From Leucogyrophana mollusca (taxonomy: Eukaryota; Basidiomycota; Agaricomycetes; Boletales), in assembly GCA_021014945.1 (NCBI GenBank), contig MU266409.1, positions 46,543-110,542 of the forward strand: a stretch of 64,000 nucleotides of DNA, read 5' to 3'. Below are positions 12,310 through 22,278 of this stretch, piece by piece. Position numbers and translations under genes: made by a program. Position 1 is the first letter of the stretch. Each line of letters starts with the position of its first letter. The notes beneath the pieces were generated by a model that was not told where the DNA came from, made no database searches, and was given only the letters and a program-made list of their open reading frames with translations.

Positions 12310-13406
12310 CTAAAACACATGTCCCCCTCCTAATGATCCGACATGATAAGCTAGAGAGCCCCCGCCTGATACCCGTGGAAAAACTTACCGTCGACAACGA
12401 TATCTGCCCCATTGATATATTTCCCAGCTCGGCTGCATAACAAAACCACAACGCCAGTGAGCTCGCTGGGGTCCCCCATTCTACCCATCGGGTTTCTAGA
12501 AGCCCAGATTTTCCTGGCCTCTTCTAAGCCCGCACCTTCATTCAGAATAGTATCCATGTATCCTGGGCTGAGGCTGTTTACACGAATCCCATAGCGAGCC
12601 CACTCCGCTGCCAATGAACTCTTGAGCTGCAAAAGTGCGCCTTTCGAGACATTGTAGGAAACTTGTGGCTGCGGGAAATTCACGCTGTGGGCCGAGATCG
12701 ACGCGGTGAAGACGATACTGCCGCCAGTCCCTTGTTGAATCATGTACCTAAACAATCATCACTTTGTCGTCGTCATAAAGGTAGGACGCCGAACAACGGA
12801 TACCTCGCCGCAGACTGTGCGCAAAGCCAGCTTCCCGTTGTGTTGATATCCAACGTGCGTCGCCATTCGTCAATGCCTACGTCAAGTGCATGATTGCATG
12901 CTACCACACCCGCGAAGCAGAGAAGAATGTCAACACTGCCAAGTTCGGCAGCTGTCTTTTCCACAGCGGCACTGACATCTGCTTCATCGCGAACATCGGC
13001 CTTGATCGCAATAATCTTGGCTGATGGGAAATCTGACCGCAACTGATCGATGGCGACCTGAGCACTGGAAGGGTCGACGTCAAGAAGAGAGACCCCTGAA
13101 GAGCCATGCTCAAGGAGGGCACGAGCCGCCTGGAGGGCAAGATTACCGCAGCCCCCGGTAACTAAGAGTCAGTAAGTATATGAGTGCCTCGCGATGAGCG
13201 ATAGCTGGGTTGAATTTTACGTGTAAGACATGCCCACCTATGGCGTTGCCTTCAACGGAGAACCTTCGAGCCGCCCTTTCGGCTGGTGTCAATGCGTTTC
13301 CAGAAGGTGACAATGGACGTGTCAAAGGGTTGGAGCTTTCGGACAGCACCATCTGAGGAAGAACCCGACTCGTAAGATCATTCCTTGAAGCAGGTGCGGG
13401 AGCCAT
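12310..13406 (-). CDS. Short-chain dehydrogenase/reductase (sorbose reductase/arabinitol dehydrogenase-like)
   Basis: Classical SDR with a Rossmann fold, expected to use NAD(P)(H) on a sugar or polyol. Four exons (13238-13406, 12804-13161, 12389-12747, 12310-12329) give 301 residues. After an N-terminal extension of about 55 residues comes the cofactor motif VTGGCGNLA (residues 57-65). ADVRDEADV marks the adenine-binding acidic position. LLCFAGV replaces the usual NNAG. TASISAHS holds the catalytic Ser, and SYNVSK gives Tyr207 and Lys211. VNSLSPGYMDT and GADIVVDGG are typical of the C-terminus. The last exon is only 20 nt and codes for the final residues GGHVF and stop; without it the protein would run into intron sequence. 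The subfamily resembles the fungal SOU1/D-arabinitol 2-dehydrogenase group, but the substrate is inferred. Confidence 0.85.
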
Positions 13407-14222
13407 GGTGATGGTAATGTGGATAGAACGGACACCTCCGACATGATTATTCTGGGAAATAGCTCTGGAAGTTCATAAGTGTCAGAAACCACGAGCGCGT
13501 TATCAGGTCGGCCCACCGGCAGGACACGAGACCTAAGGAAGGCCGGATTATAGCGTTCGGTGACGGGAACCTCAGGGTCCAAGAAAAGGACTGTTAACGG
13601 CGATTGTTTCAGACTGCACCAAAGCAGCATCCTACCCTTGAAAACAACCAACTATTCAAGTCGCTGGCCCTGCCTGCGCTGGTACTCCTAACAAGAGTTC
13701 GGGCGATGGTGTTCAGCCACAGACATTGCCACTAAAAGGCCTCACTCGGGGTATAGAACATTTGCCCGAGCAGATAACACGATACCTCAAATGCCTATGG
13801 ATGCACCAGTCGTGTCTAAGCCCGTTCACATGAACGATTGTGTAGCACCATCATCGGTCACAAGGAGAGTCAACTGTTAGTCTGTTCCTAGCTACCTTTT
13901 TGTCAATGCGTGTGGCGGAATCGAGCGTGAGAAATAAGAGAACCTTGAATTTGTTGCTGGCTTGGACGAGAAACTGACCAACCTTTGAACCTGACCTTCA
14001 CCTCCACAATCTGCATCCTCACAGCCTCACAACGCCTCTACACAGCTGACATTCGCGCCCTGCCCCCAATTCGTTACAGCGGCGTCCATCAAGAACTTGA
14101 ACAGCTATACATCAGTTTCCAGCCTCAACACAGACGCGTGTTTGATCAAACCCTTACTTGGCTCTCAACTCTCCAACAGCCAGTCAACAACACTCACATC
14201 CGCTCTGTCCCACTATCCGCAA
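13407..14222. other. Divergent promoter region between the SDR and DHH1
   Basis: The two genes are transcribed away from each other, so this stretch of about 0.8 kb should hold both promoters. The part next to DHH1 (about 13980-14220) is C/A-rich with few G, as in fungal 5' leaders. No gene was recognised. Confidence 0.5.
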
Positions 14223-15879
14223 ATGTCGCAATCAACCAGACCATCCTCATCAAACTCGTGAGCCATCCGGAATAATTTTTAACCCTGGTGTTGGCTCATT
14301 GAATATCACTAGTGGTGCCGCTAATCACGACGATTCCACCTGGAAGAGCGGCCTTCGTCCACCACCAAAAGATTTGCGACCTCAAACCGAAGATGTAACT
14401 GCTACCAAAGGCCTAGAATTCGAGGACATGTTCCTCCGCCGTGAACTCCTCATGGGCATTTTTGAAGCCGGATTCGAAAAGCCCTCACCCATACAAGAAG
14501 AAGCTATCCCCGTTGCGCTCACCAAACGTGATGTTCTTGCACGCGCCAAGAATGGAACGGGCAAGACTGCAGCTTTCGTCATACCCTCTCTACAACAGAT
14601 CGACGTTGGAAAGAACAAGATTCAGGCACTCCTTCTCGTCCCGACACGTGAACTTGCTTTGCAGACGTCCCAGGTTTGTAAAATTTTAGGCAAACACATG
14701 GGTGTGCAGGTCATGGTCACAACTGGAGGTACTACACTCAAAGACGATATCATGCGGCTGTCCGAGACGGTTCACGTACTTGTCGGCACCCCGGGTCGTA
14801 TCCTAGATTTGGCAGGCAAAAACGTTGCCGACCTTAGCGAGTGTCCGATCTTTGTTATGGACGAAGCCGACAAACTACTTTCACCCGAATTCACTCCAGT
14901 CATGGAGCAACTGCTCGGTTTCCTACCGACCGACCGCCAGGTCATGCTTTTCAGTGCCACGTTCCCTATGATCGTGAAAGACTTCAAGGTAATTCTCCTC
15001 TTGTTTACTACTTCTCGACCGCGGCTTATCATTGCGCGCCAGGACAAGCACATGAAAACGCCGTACGAGATTAACCTTATGGAAGAGCTCACACTGCGTG
15101 GTGTCACGCAATACTACGCTTATGTCGAAGAGCGTCAGAAAGTTCATTGTCTAAACACTCTTTTCTCCAAGGTACATCCACCAGTGAACCCCACGAGTTC
15201 CGTACTGACATCAATCCGTTCTCAGCTTCAAATTAATCAATCCATCATATTCTGTAACTCTACCAATCGTGTCGAGCTGCTCGCCAAGAAAGTGACAGAG
15301 CTTGGCTATTCTTGTTTCTATTCGCATGCAAAGATGCTCCAGTCGCATCGTAATCGCGTTTTCCATGATTTCCGCAATGGCGTCTGCCGAAACTTGGTCT
15401 GTTCAGACCTTCTCACCCGTGGTATCGACATTCAGGCCGTGAACGTCGTTATCAATTTCGATTTCCCAAAGAACTCGGAGACATATCTCCATCGTATCGG
15501 CCGGTCCGGTCGTTTCGGACACCTAGGTCTTGCCATCAACCTCGTCACATATGAGGACAGATTCAACCTATATCGTATCGAACAGGAGCTAGGGACGGAG
15601 ATCCAACCTATTCCGCAGATTATCGACAGGGGACTTTATGTCGCGCCAAGCGCCCCTGAAGAACACCCACCTCAGAAACCAACTCCACAGAACCCGCCGC
15701 AGCAGAACCAGCCACAACAGCGGCAGAAGACACCAGCCCAGCAAGGGCAGGTCGTGTATCAGAGCAATGGACAGCAAGGGCGACAGAACGGAGCAGCGCA
15801 GGGCCCACCTCAGGGTGCGAGACCAGGGTATGGCGGCCAGGGAGGAGGCTACCGTGGCGGTGCACCTTCACCTCGGTGA
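14223..15879 (+). CDS. DHH1: DEAD-box ATP-dependent RNA helicase Dhh1/DDX6
   Basis: Cytoplasmic mRNA-decay and translational-repression helicase of P-bodies, partner of the decapping activators. Four exons (14223-14257, 14313-14988, 15043-15171, 15226-15879) encode 497 residues. The start [10 protein letters not shown] is spliced to [14 protein letters not shown]. The helicase motifs are complete: Q motif [13 protein letters not shown] (67-79), motif I AKNGTGKT (90-97), [20 protein letters not shown] at 195-198, SAT in LFSATFP, then domain 2 with [31 protein letters not shown] and [18 protein letters not shown], the run [21 protein letters not shown] in the linker, and [10 protein letters not shown] are DDX6-subfamily signatures. 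The C-terminal 65-70 residues are Pro/Gln/Gly-rich and likely disordered, as in other fungal Dhh1 proteins. Introns 2 and 3 are each 54 nt without stop codons, so a genomic reading frame runs straight through them. Confidence 0.96.
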
Positions 15880-15912
15880 ACATCCTGAATGGGGGGGCTG
15901 TGGTTTTGTCTC

Positions 15913-15941
15913 GGGAGGGGGTGGGGAGGGAGGGAGGGAGG
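15913..15941 (+). other. G-rich tract with G-quadruplex potential in the DHH1 3' flank
   Basis: Thirty-four bases after the DHH1 stop the sense strand has six consecutive runs of three or more G separated by one base (A or T), ending in a GG. This fits the four-run G-quadruplex rule and would lie in the DHH1 3'UTR on the RNA strand. Folding is inferred, not shown. Confidence 0.6.
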
Positions 15942-16643
15942 TTCGTGTCCGCAACCAGCATTTGCACATCATTCGTCACCAACCATTGGCAGTCATCATC
16001 TCGGTATCATCATCAAACAGGGGTTACCTTCTCGTATATTCGTCCACGCGATCGCACAATCAGGTTTAATGTCCTGGTCATCTTGCTCTCCGTTTTTTTC
16101 CCTGTCACTCATGTTTGACTATACATATATATCATAGGCTATTCTTCTCATGATAGTTTCTTCCCCATTTCCCCTTTACCGAGATGCTTTGGCTAGGTTT
16201 TGTGAGGTGTGTTGGTGGTCTCATATTGGTTGTGGCTGTTTTGTGTTGGGTTGTGTAGGGTCGATAACTTCGATTGATCATGTACTGCAACCGTTCACTA
16301 GTACTGGTGGTCAACGATGGTTTTTACCCTGTCAGGCTATATCTGTCTTCCTCGGGTTATTGGCTTGGGTCTCTCAGCTTCCAGTGTCTCGTCCATAATT
16401 TGGATCCGGTAGGACCTTCGCTACACTCGGTGTAAGTAAGTATATTTGTGGGGCTGATGGGGCTTATCAAGGGAGCCCCAAATGCCTCATGTATTGAAAC
16501 ACGAGAGCGAGTGACACAGGAATATTCGACGCGGTCTTTCTCGGTTTCTGCTTCGACATCGATGGTACTATTACGCCAACCATAACCACCCCAGTATTGT
16601 TGTCCATTCTATCACAGCACACTAGCAGTTGCCGCTGCGATAC
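15942..16643. other. Intergenic
   Basis: 3' flank of DHH1 and upstream region of the next gene, T-rich on the plus strand. No gene or RNA was recognised. Confidence 0.5.
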
Positions 16644-17264
16644 ATGATGACTCGGAGCCGTTCAACAATTAGTCTTGACGCCACATGTGCGAAGGCAGTC
16701 ACACTCCCCAATGCAATGGGCAAGCCGCCTTGCGTGCTGAAGCCAATTGGAGTCGAACACATCCCGGCATTTCGTGACGGCGAAGCTCGCGGGCCACTCC
16801 TAGTGCAAATTCTGATTTATGACGGTGGGGAGAAGAGCACAGTCGCTCCCAGGGATCGGCATTGGGCCATCGCCTGGATGGTTGGCGAGATGACAACCGC
16901 CTCGTGGTTCGTCGATGGATATCCTATAGCCGCTCATCGCATACTCGAGCTCAAAAATGAGCTGGCTCCTGACGGTTCTGGTCCACTGCCCTACTTAACA
17001 AACTGGGGTCCAAGAACAACCAGTATCGGCGTCGAGGATCAAGCATCCATTCACGTTGACGTCGTTGTCCTCTCATACAGTCAGAGGCAGGTGATGGAGG
17101 AGATAGCGAGGAATGAGCCTGTGCGCCCGCCCAATGGCAACTGGAATTGTCAGAATTGGGTAGCCTCGATACTCAGACGATGCGAAGAGGCTGGAATACT
17201 AACGGGTGATCAAAGAAGACATGCACTCAGTCAGACTGGAGTGAACTGGCGAAACCTATGCTGA
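16644..17264 (+). CDS. Uncharacterised 206-residue protein with a possible His/Cys hydrolase-like core
   Basis: Single-exon frame from the ATG at 16644 (the frame is open a little further upstream but without another ATG) to the TGA at 17262-17264. I do not recognise a named family. The centre reads as an alpha/beta domain: LLVQILIYDGG, RDRHWAIAW (His73) and VDVVVLSY. Near the C-terminus, NWNCQNWVASIL places Cys169 in a setting like the N-C-E-H-F motif of LRAT and other permuted NlpC/P60 proteins, where an upstream His pairs with a Cys nucleophile. That similarity is inference from two short motifs. No signal peptide or TM is seen. It lies alone between DHH1 and the first NCS1 permease, with no sign of co-regulation. 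Coding is supported by length and by composition that looks like a real protein. Confidence 0.65.
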   Translation: MMTRSRSTISLDATCAKAVTLPNAMGKPPCVLKPIGVEHIPAFRDGEARGPLLVQILIYDGGEKSTVAPRDRHWAIAWMVGEMTTASWFVDGYPIAAHRILELKNELAPDGSGPLPYLTNWGPRTTSIGVEDQASIHVDVVVLSYSQRQVMEEIARNEPVRPPNGNWNCQNWVASILRRCEEAGILTGDQRRHALSQTGVNWRNLC

Positions 17265-19147
17265 CTATCTGAGAGGTAAGTAGGTTCCGATTTCCGCGAT
17301 CGCATCCACAATGCTGAGCACGAACTCACAGCGAAGTCACTCCTGCCTTGGAGGAACGCAAGGGAGGCACAGTAACGAATGATTACCCCAGAGCTGACAG
17401 ACACGGGGAACACACGGAGCGATACCTGCCAACTCACTAACCAGCCGTTCACTATCGAGATTCTTGCCACCGAAGTACCATCCCACTTTCTTTATCCGTC
17501 TTCGTGTCAGGCGGACCTCGATTCATCAGCACCCGGTCAGAATCTTCGCCTTGCCCTTCCACCTTCTAAAATCGTGATACTCTGCCACTGCTCTACTTCA
17601 CATCGTCCCCGTTTTTCTTTACCAAACATTGCTTGGATTTCGCAGGACGCAAAATTCAAATGCCGTGTTCGCGATTGATAGATGCCCTTCGCTCTCTGCC
17701 TCCAGACTGGTGGCCTATTTATGACAGATACCCATTCACGATCAGCACCCGCAGCGAACCACCTGGGACCTCGATACACGTTCTTGTTACTCAGCAAAGG
17801 TTTACGCTATCATACCGAGCCGTCAGGGGTATCCTCCGAGCTACACTTCCTGGACTACACTATGACTATCTCTCACGGGTTTATGGACACATTTCGATCT
17901 GTTCCTTAGCTATTTCACGATTCTCCACTTCGCTATCGATGATGTCCGTAGATGGCCTGGTTGTCTCAGACTTGTGAAGTGGTCAGGGTATCTCGGGAAT
18001 TCGGGGACCTGTTCTAGTCTCAGGGTTAACTTCAAGTCTGCAGCTTGGTCCCATTATCGCCCCATGCACGCCCAAAGTTTGCTCGCCGGGGCCTGTGCTC
18101 AGTGTTAACACCCCTGAGTCCCTGGTGCACGCCACTAACTCGCCCCCAATGAGATTCATACGCATTGTGCCATCGACACATTAGATCGGCTGTCAAACTG
18201 TCAGTGTTAGTCGGGTGACATGGCTGACTAAGCGCTTCCCATTGCTATCCGCGGTGGACGAGGACCAAACGCAAGACAAGACCATGACCATCTCCAACGA
18301 TCGCAGCCTTGGTCTGATGATTTTCCTCGCTGATGTCGCAACGGCGACCAAAAATTATGCCTACCATGCGAAACCCAATTCTTGCTCTCTGCTTCCACTT
18401 GCCATTTTTACCACTACCTCATCTTCTCTTCTTGAATCTTAAGTGGGAACCATCATGTCATGTCACCGCTTCCATTGGAGCGAGGGTCATTGGTTAGCCA
18501 CTTAGGGCCGCTATCGAGTTGAGGATTTACTCACAACACAAACGCTCTATACAGCTTCATTGATAGCGTTACAGTTGCGCATCTCGCCGATATGTAGCTC
18601 ACGCCTTATGAAATGCCTTCGGCATGGGAATACGTGACTCCAGTTGCTGTACGGTACGTTGTTTTCCCCTTGACTCGGATGTCGTATCGCAGTTAAACTC
18701 AGTAGCGTTGGTTTTCCTAAGCTTGGGCTTAGCGAGCGGAATGCGCTTTAGCACCATCTTAGCCTGACTGGTTTGCTTATCAGCTGCCAGGTCTTGTCCA
18801 CGGCTATCTGCGACATACGTTTCCATCAGACGTCTTACAATAACGCTTGTTCTCGTGACGGGCGCGGTCTTGGACATCCCTCGACTCCGCAATGGCTACA
18901 TAGTCGCTATCTTTCAACGGCACGCCACGATGCGTCCCTCGCTATAATTCATGCTCGTGTTATCTTGCTTTTTATAGTTTTTACACCCCAACGGATATCG
19001 GTTTTTGGAGCCCTGAATTTTAACTTCTTCAGGCGCGCCTCCACAGGAGATAAGCTATATCTATTAAGTATGCTCGTCTCAACTTTGGGCCGGAGCGACT
19101 CTCCTTGTCCTCAGCCTCGTAGTCCCAAGACTCGCTAGTGAGCAGCA
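17265..19147. other. Intergenic, about 1.9 kb without a recognisable gene
   Basis: Many short frames occur on both strands (the longest about 110-120 codons at 17633-17977 and 18773-19138), but none shows a domain, signal peptide or coherent splicing to a neighbour. The last few hundred bases should be the promoter of the first NCS1 permease. Confidence 0.45.
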
Positions 19148-21495
19148 ATGGGATTTGCAAGACGGATTATAAGAGCCCTTGAGGTCCCTCAGACAAACAA
19201 TCCCGAGTCCGCAGAGTCCCAGCAATTCATCTCGGTTTGCCCTCCATTTCTCTGTTACTTGTAGGCTCTGAGCGTGTATTCTCTCCTCTACAGAATGACG
19301 ATCTCCTTCCAGTACCTCCCGAGGAAAGAACCTGGGATAGTTTCGCTTACGTTGCGTTGTAAGCAAGATCTACTGTCGTCTATCGTATTAATGTTGAAAT
19401 GAGTTAACTCACTCCCAATTCTTAGCTGGGTGTCCACGGCAATTAACATCAATACGTGTGTCTCCTTCCGTACCCTCTTTTTCGTTGGTCACTCACCGAA
19501 TGAGTGAAGGTGGATGATAACTTCATCCATGATTCAGCTGGGCATGTCATGGTGGCAAGCATGGATATGCGTCTGGCTCGGTTATGGGGTTGTGACACCC
19601 TTTGTTGTCCTGAATGCGAGGCCTGGAGCCATCTTCCATGTGACCTTCCCTGTGGTCAATCGCACAAGCTTTGGGATATTTGGAAGCTTGTGGTGTGTGT
19701 TCAATCGGGCAGCAATGGCGTGGTAAGTAGCATGATAAAACTCAACGCATTTTCTGACACTTGTCCAGCATATGGTATGGTGTGCAAGCCAGTATCGGGG
19801 GAAACTGCGTATTGGTAATGCTGCAGGCCATGTGGCCCAGCGTTATGAATATTCGTGAGGATGATTAGCTCGTCGTGCCGAGGATTTCGCTCACGTCCGA
19901 TTTCGCACAGCCAATTCGATGCCACTCTCCGCTGGAATAGATACCAAGGACTACATGGCTTTCTTCCTATTCTGGGTCATATCTCTTCCTTTTATATGGT
20001 TCCCAGTCCACACCATGTCGGTTCCAGTCGATCATCTGATGTTACCTTCGATCAGCTAATCTGGATTGACCCAGACGGCATTTCTTCACCTTCAAGACGA
20101 TAATAACGCCGATTGCATGCCTTGTGTTTATGGTCTGGTGCATCATCAAAGCAAAGGGTGTTGGACCTATTGTCAACCAACCCGGCACGCTCCACGGAGC
20201 TCCGCTTGGTTGGGCAATGGTTTCTGGCGCTATGTCCTGCATAAGTAACCTGGTGACTCTCGTCACGTACGTCAGCCTGGACTTCGAGGCCTTGAATGAA
20301 CTGACTTCTGTGCAACAGTAATGCACCTGATTTTGGGTCGCGGGCGAAATACCCCTCGGCAACTGTCTATGCACAGCTTTGGTCGATTCCGTTGTCGTAC
20401 GGTGTGCTATGTCTCGTTGGTGTTCTTGTCAGCTCATCGTCGCAGGCGATATATGGGGAGGCCATCTGGTCGCCTGTCACCCTTCTTCAAATGTTCCTAA
20501 ATGACAATCCATCCCATGCGGCTAGGTTCGGAGTGAGTACGTTTTACTCGCGTGCTTTTCAAGGCCTCATGATATCGACTTAGGTCTGGTTTATTGCTGC
20601 TTCCTTCATAATTGCACAGGTAGGTATCGAAGCGTAGCAATATGGGAGACTCTAACGAATGTTGAATGATGAAGATTGGTACCAACATCTCAGCGAATTC
20701 AGTCAGCGCAGGGTGTGATCTTACAGCCTTGTTCCCTCGCTTCATCGTGCGTGCCTTCTCTTGTGTCTGTAATTCTAAACATCATATGGCCCTTCTGTAG
20801 AACATTCGACGTGGGGGATATATCTCCGCCATCGTTGGTCTTTGCATGTGTCCATGGAACTTGCTGAAGAGCAGCAGTAGTTTCACGTCTTACCTCTCCG
20901 CATATTCTGTCTTCCTGAGTTCGATTGCAGGAGTGATGGTGACCTCTTGTCTCTGCAACAAAGGTCCTTCGAGTCACTGATTGCGTTGTGTAGGCTACGG
21001 AGTATTGGATCGTTCGCAAAGGCCACTACAACATTGCGGACCTCTATACCACACGCAAGGGTAGTTGGTATTGGTATACCTATGGGTTCAATCTGCGGTA
21101 AGTCACAACGAGAGCCGTCCCTTGTGGCATATGTCATGCATCACACTAGAGCGTATGCCGCTTATGTGGCGGGAATCATCATCAATGTTGTTGGCTTTGC
21201 TGGAGACAGTACGTTTACAATCTGGCCATCCATCTCACTTTTTTTGGGATTAACCTTCCTCTTAGCTGGACGACCGGTCCCGGTCGCTGCGATACACATC
21301 TATGATTTGTCGTTCTTCACGGGTTTCGGCACTTCTGCAATCGTTTACTGGGCTTTGAATCGCGTGTTCCCTGTACAAGGGGCTTCGGCCAAGTTCGAGG
21401 AGATAGATGTCTCTGGGTACTTTGATGATATGACCACGAGTCAGTCGGAGGAGACGGACACAAAGGACGGACTATCCGATACGGAAAAAGTTTAG
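19148..21495 (+). CDS. NCS1 nucleobase/nucleoside permease, tandem copy A (FUR4/DAL4/FUI1-like)
   Basis: Nucleobase:cation symporter-1 family, plasma-membrane proton symporter for uracil, uridine, allantoin or similar. The start ATG at 19148 gives [15 protein letters not shown]. An intron joins FIS to [14 protein letters not shown], and further introns rejoin [56 protein letters not shown] and [12 protein letters not shown]. The family motifs [18 protein letters not shown]-type (SGAMSCISN), [47 protein letters not shown] and [18 protein letters not shown] are all present, so the twelve-helix core seems intact through about a dozen exons. The C-terminal tail is acidic/Ser-rich (SEETDTKDG) and ends EKV, as in copy B. 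The closest relative visible is copy B, 0.8 kb downstream. Substrate cannot be read from sequence. Confidence 0.88.
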
Positions 21496-22278
21496 AGCGG
21501 TTTTCACTGCCGTTTGCATTGCAGTAGATTGCCCTTCTTCTCCAAATACATTTATCAGTGTCTAACATATGTAGCTCTTAGGACAGCGATGGGGTACATG
21601 TGGGAGAACCATTCATGCGACCCTTGCTGAAGCATCGACGTTCTCGGCTTATACGTTATTACACCCAGTTCGATTTCGAGCCGACCAAGCTTATATTTGG
21701 AGCAAGCCGTCGCGGATACATAGCAGCGCTTCGAAAGACGCCAGGTGGCCCCGTTATCGTCGAGCGCCTGGCCTATCATCGCTTTAAGCAAGTATCAAGA
21801 ACGTTATCTTGGAAATCTATCTCACCTTCCTCCGCCCTCACCTTGCGAAGGCGGTTGGTTATCAGCTTCACTCTACCGCTACGGTCGGTCTTCGCTCTTT
21901 CAATACCGAGTGCCGTAGATGGCTATACTTGCCAGATGCACTGGTCCTTTTCGCGCTACGAGACATTTGGATCCATTTCTGGTGACACAACAATCCAGTA
22001 TGATACACGGGATAACTTCCCAGTTCATACGGCTTCCATCATTCAGACTCGTGACAAGGCTATCTCCTCATCGGAAGCTTGAACTCCAAAAACACAGACG
22101 CCTGCCTCTTATCTAGCTTTAAATAGCGCTCTTTTCTATCAGCAGCTCTACCCAGATGAGTCGGGTATCGTTGCCTTCGCAGGCTGTCAACCGATACCGT
22201 CGTTCCGTACGGGTGTGATGACCTTACATTCCCTCGTTCTCCTATCTCAGTCCCGAAAGTTTCGACGCTCGAGGTTCC
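21496..22278. other. Spacer between the two NCS1 permeases
   Basis: About 0.8 kb. A plus-strand frame of 160 codons (21600-22082) is open but has no domain, no clear start context and no similarity I recognise. It may be chance or a remnant left by the duplication. The last part should be the promoter of copy B. Confidence 0.4.
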
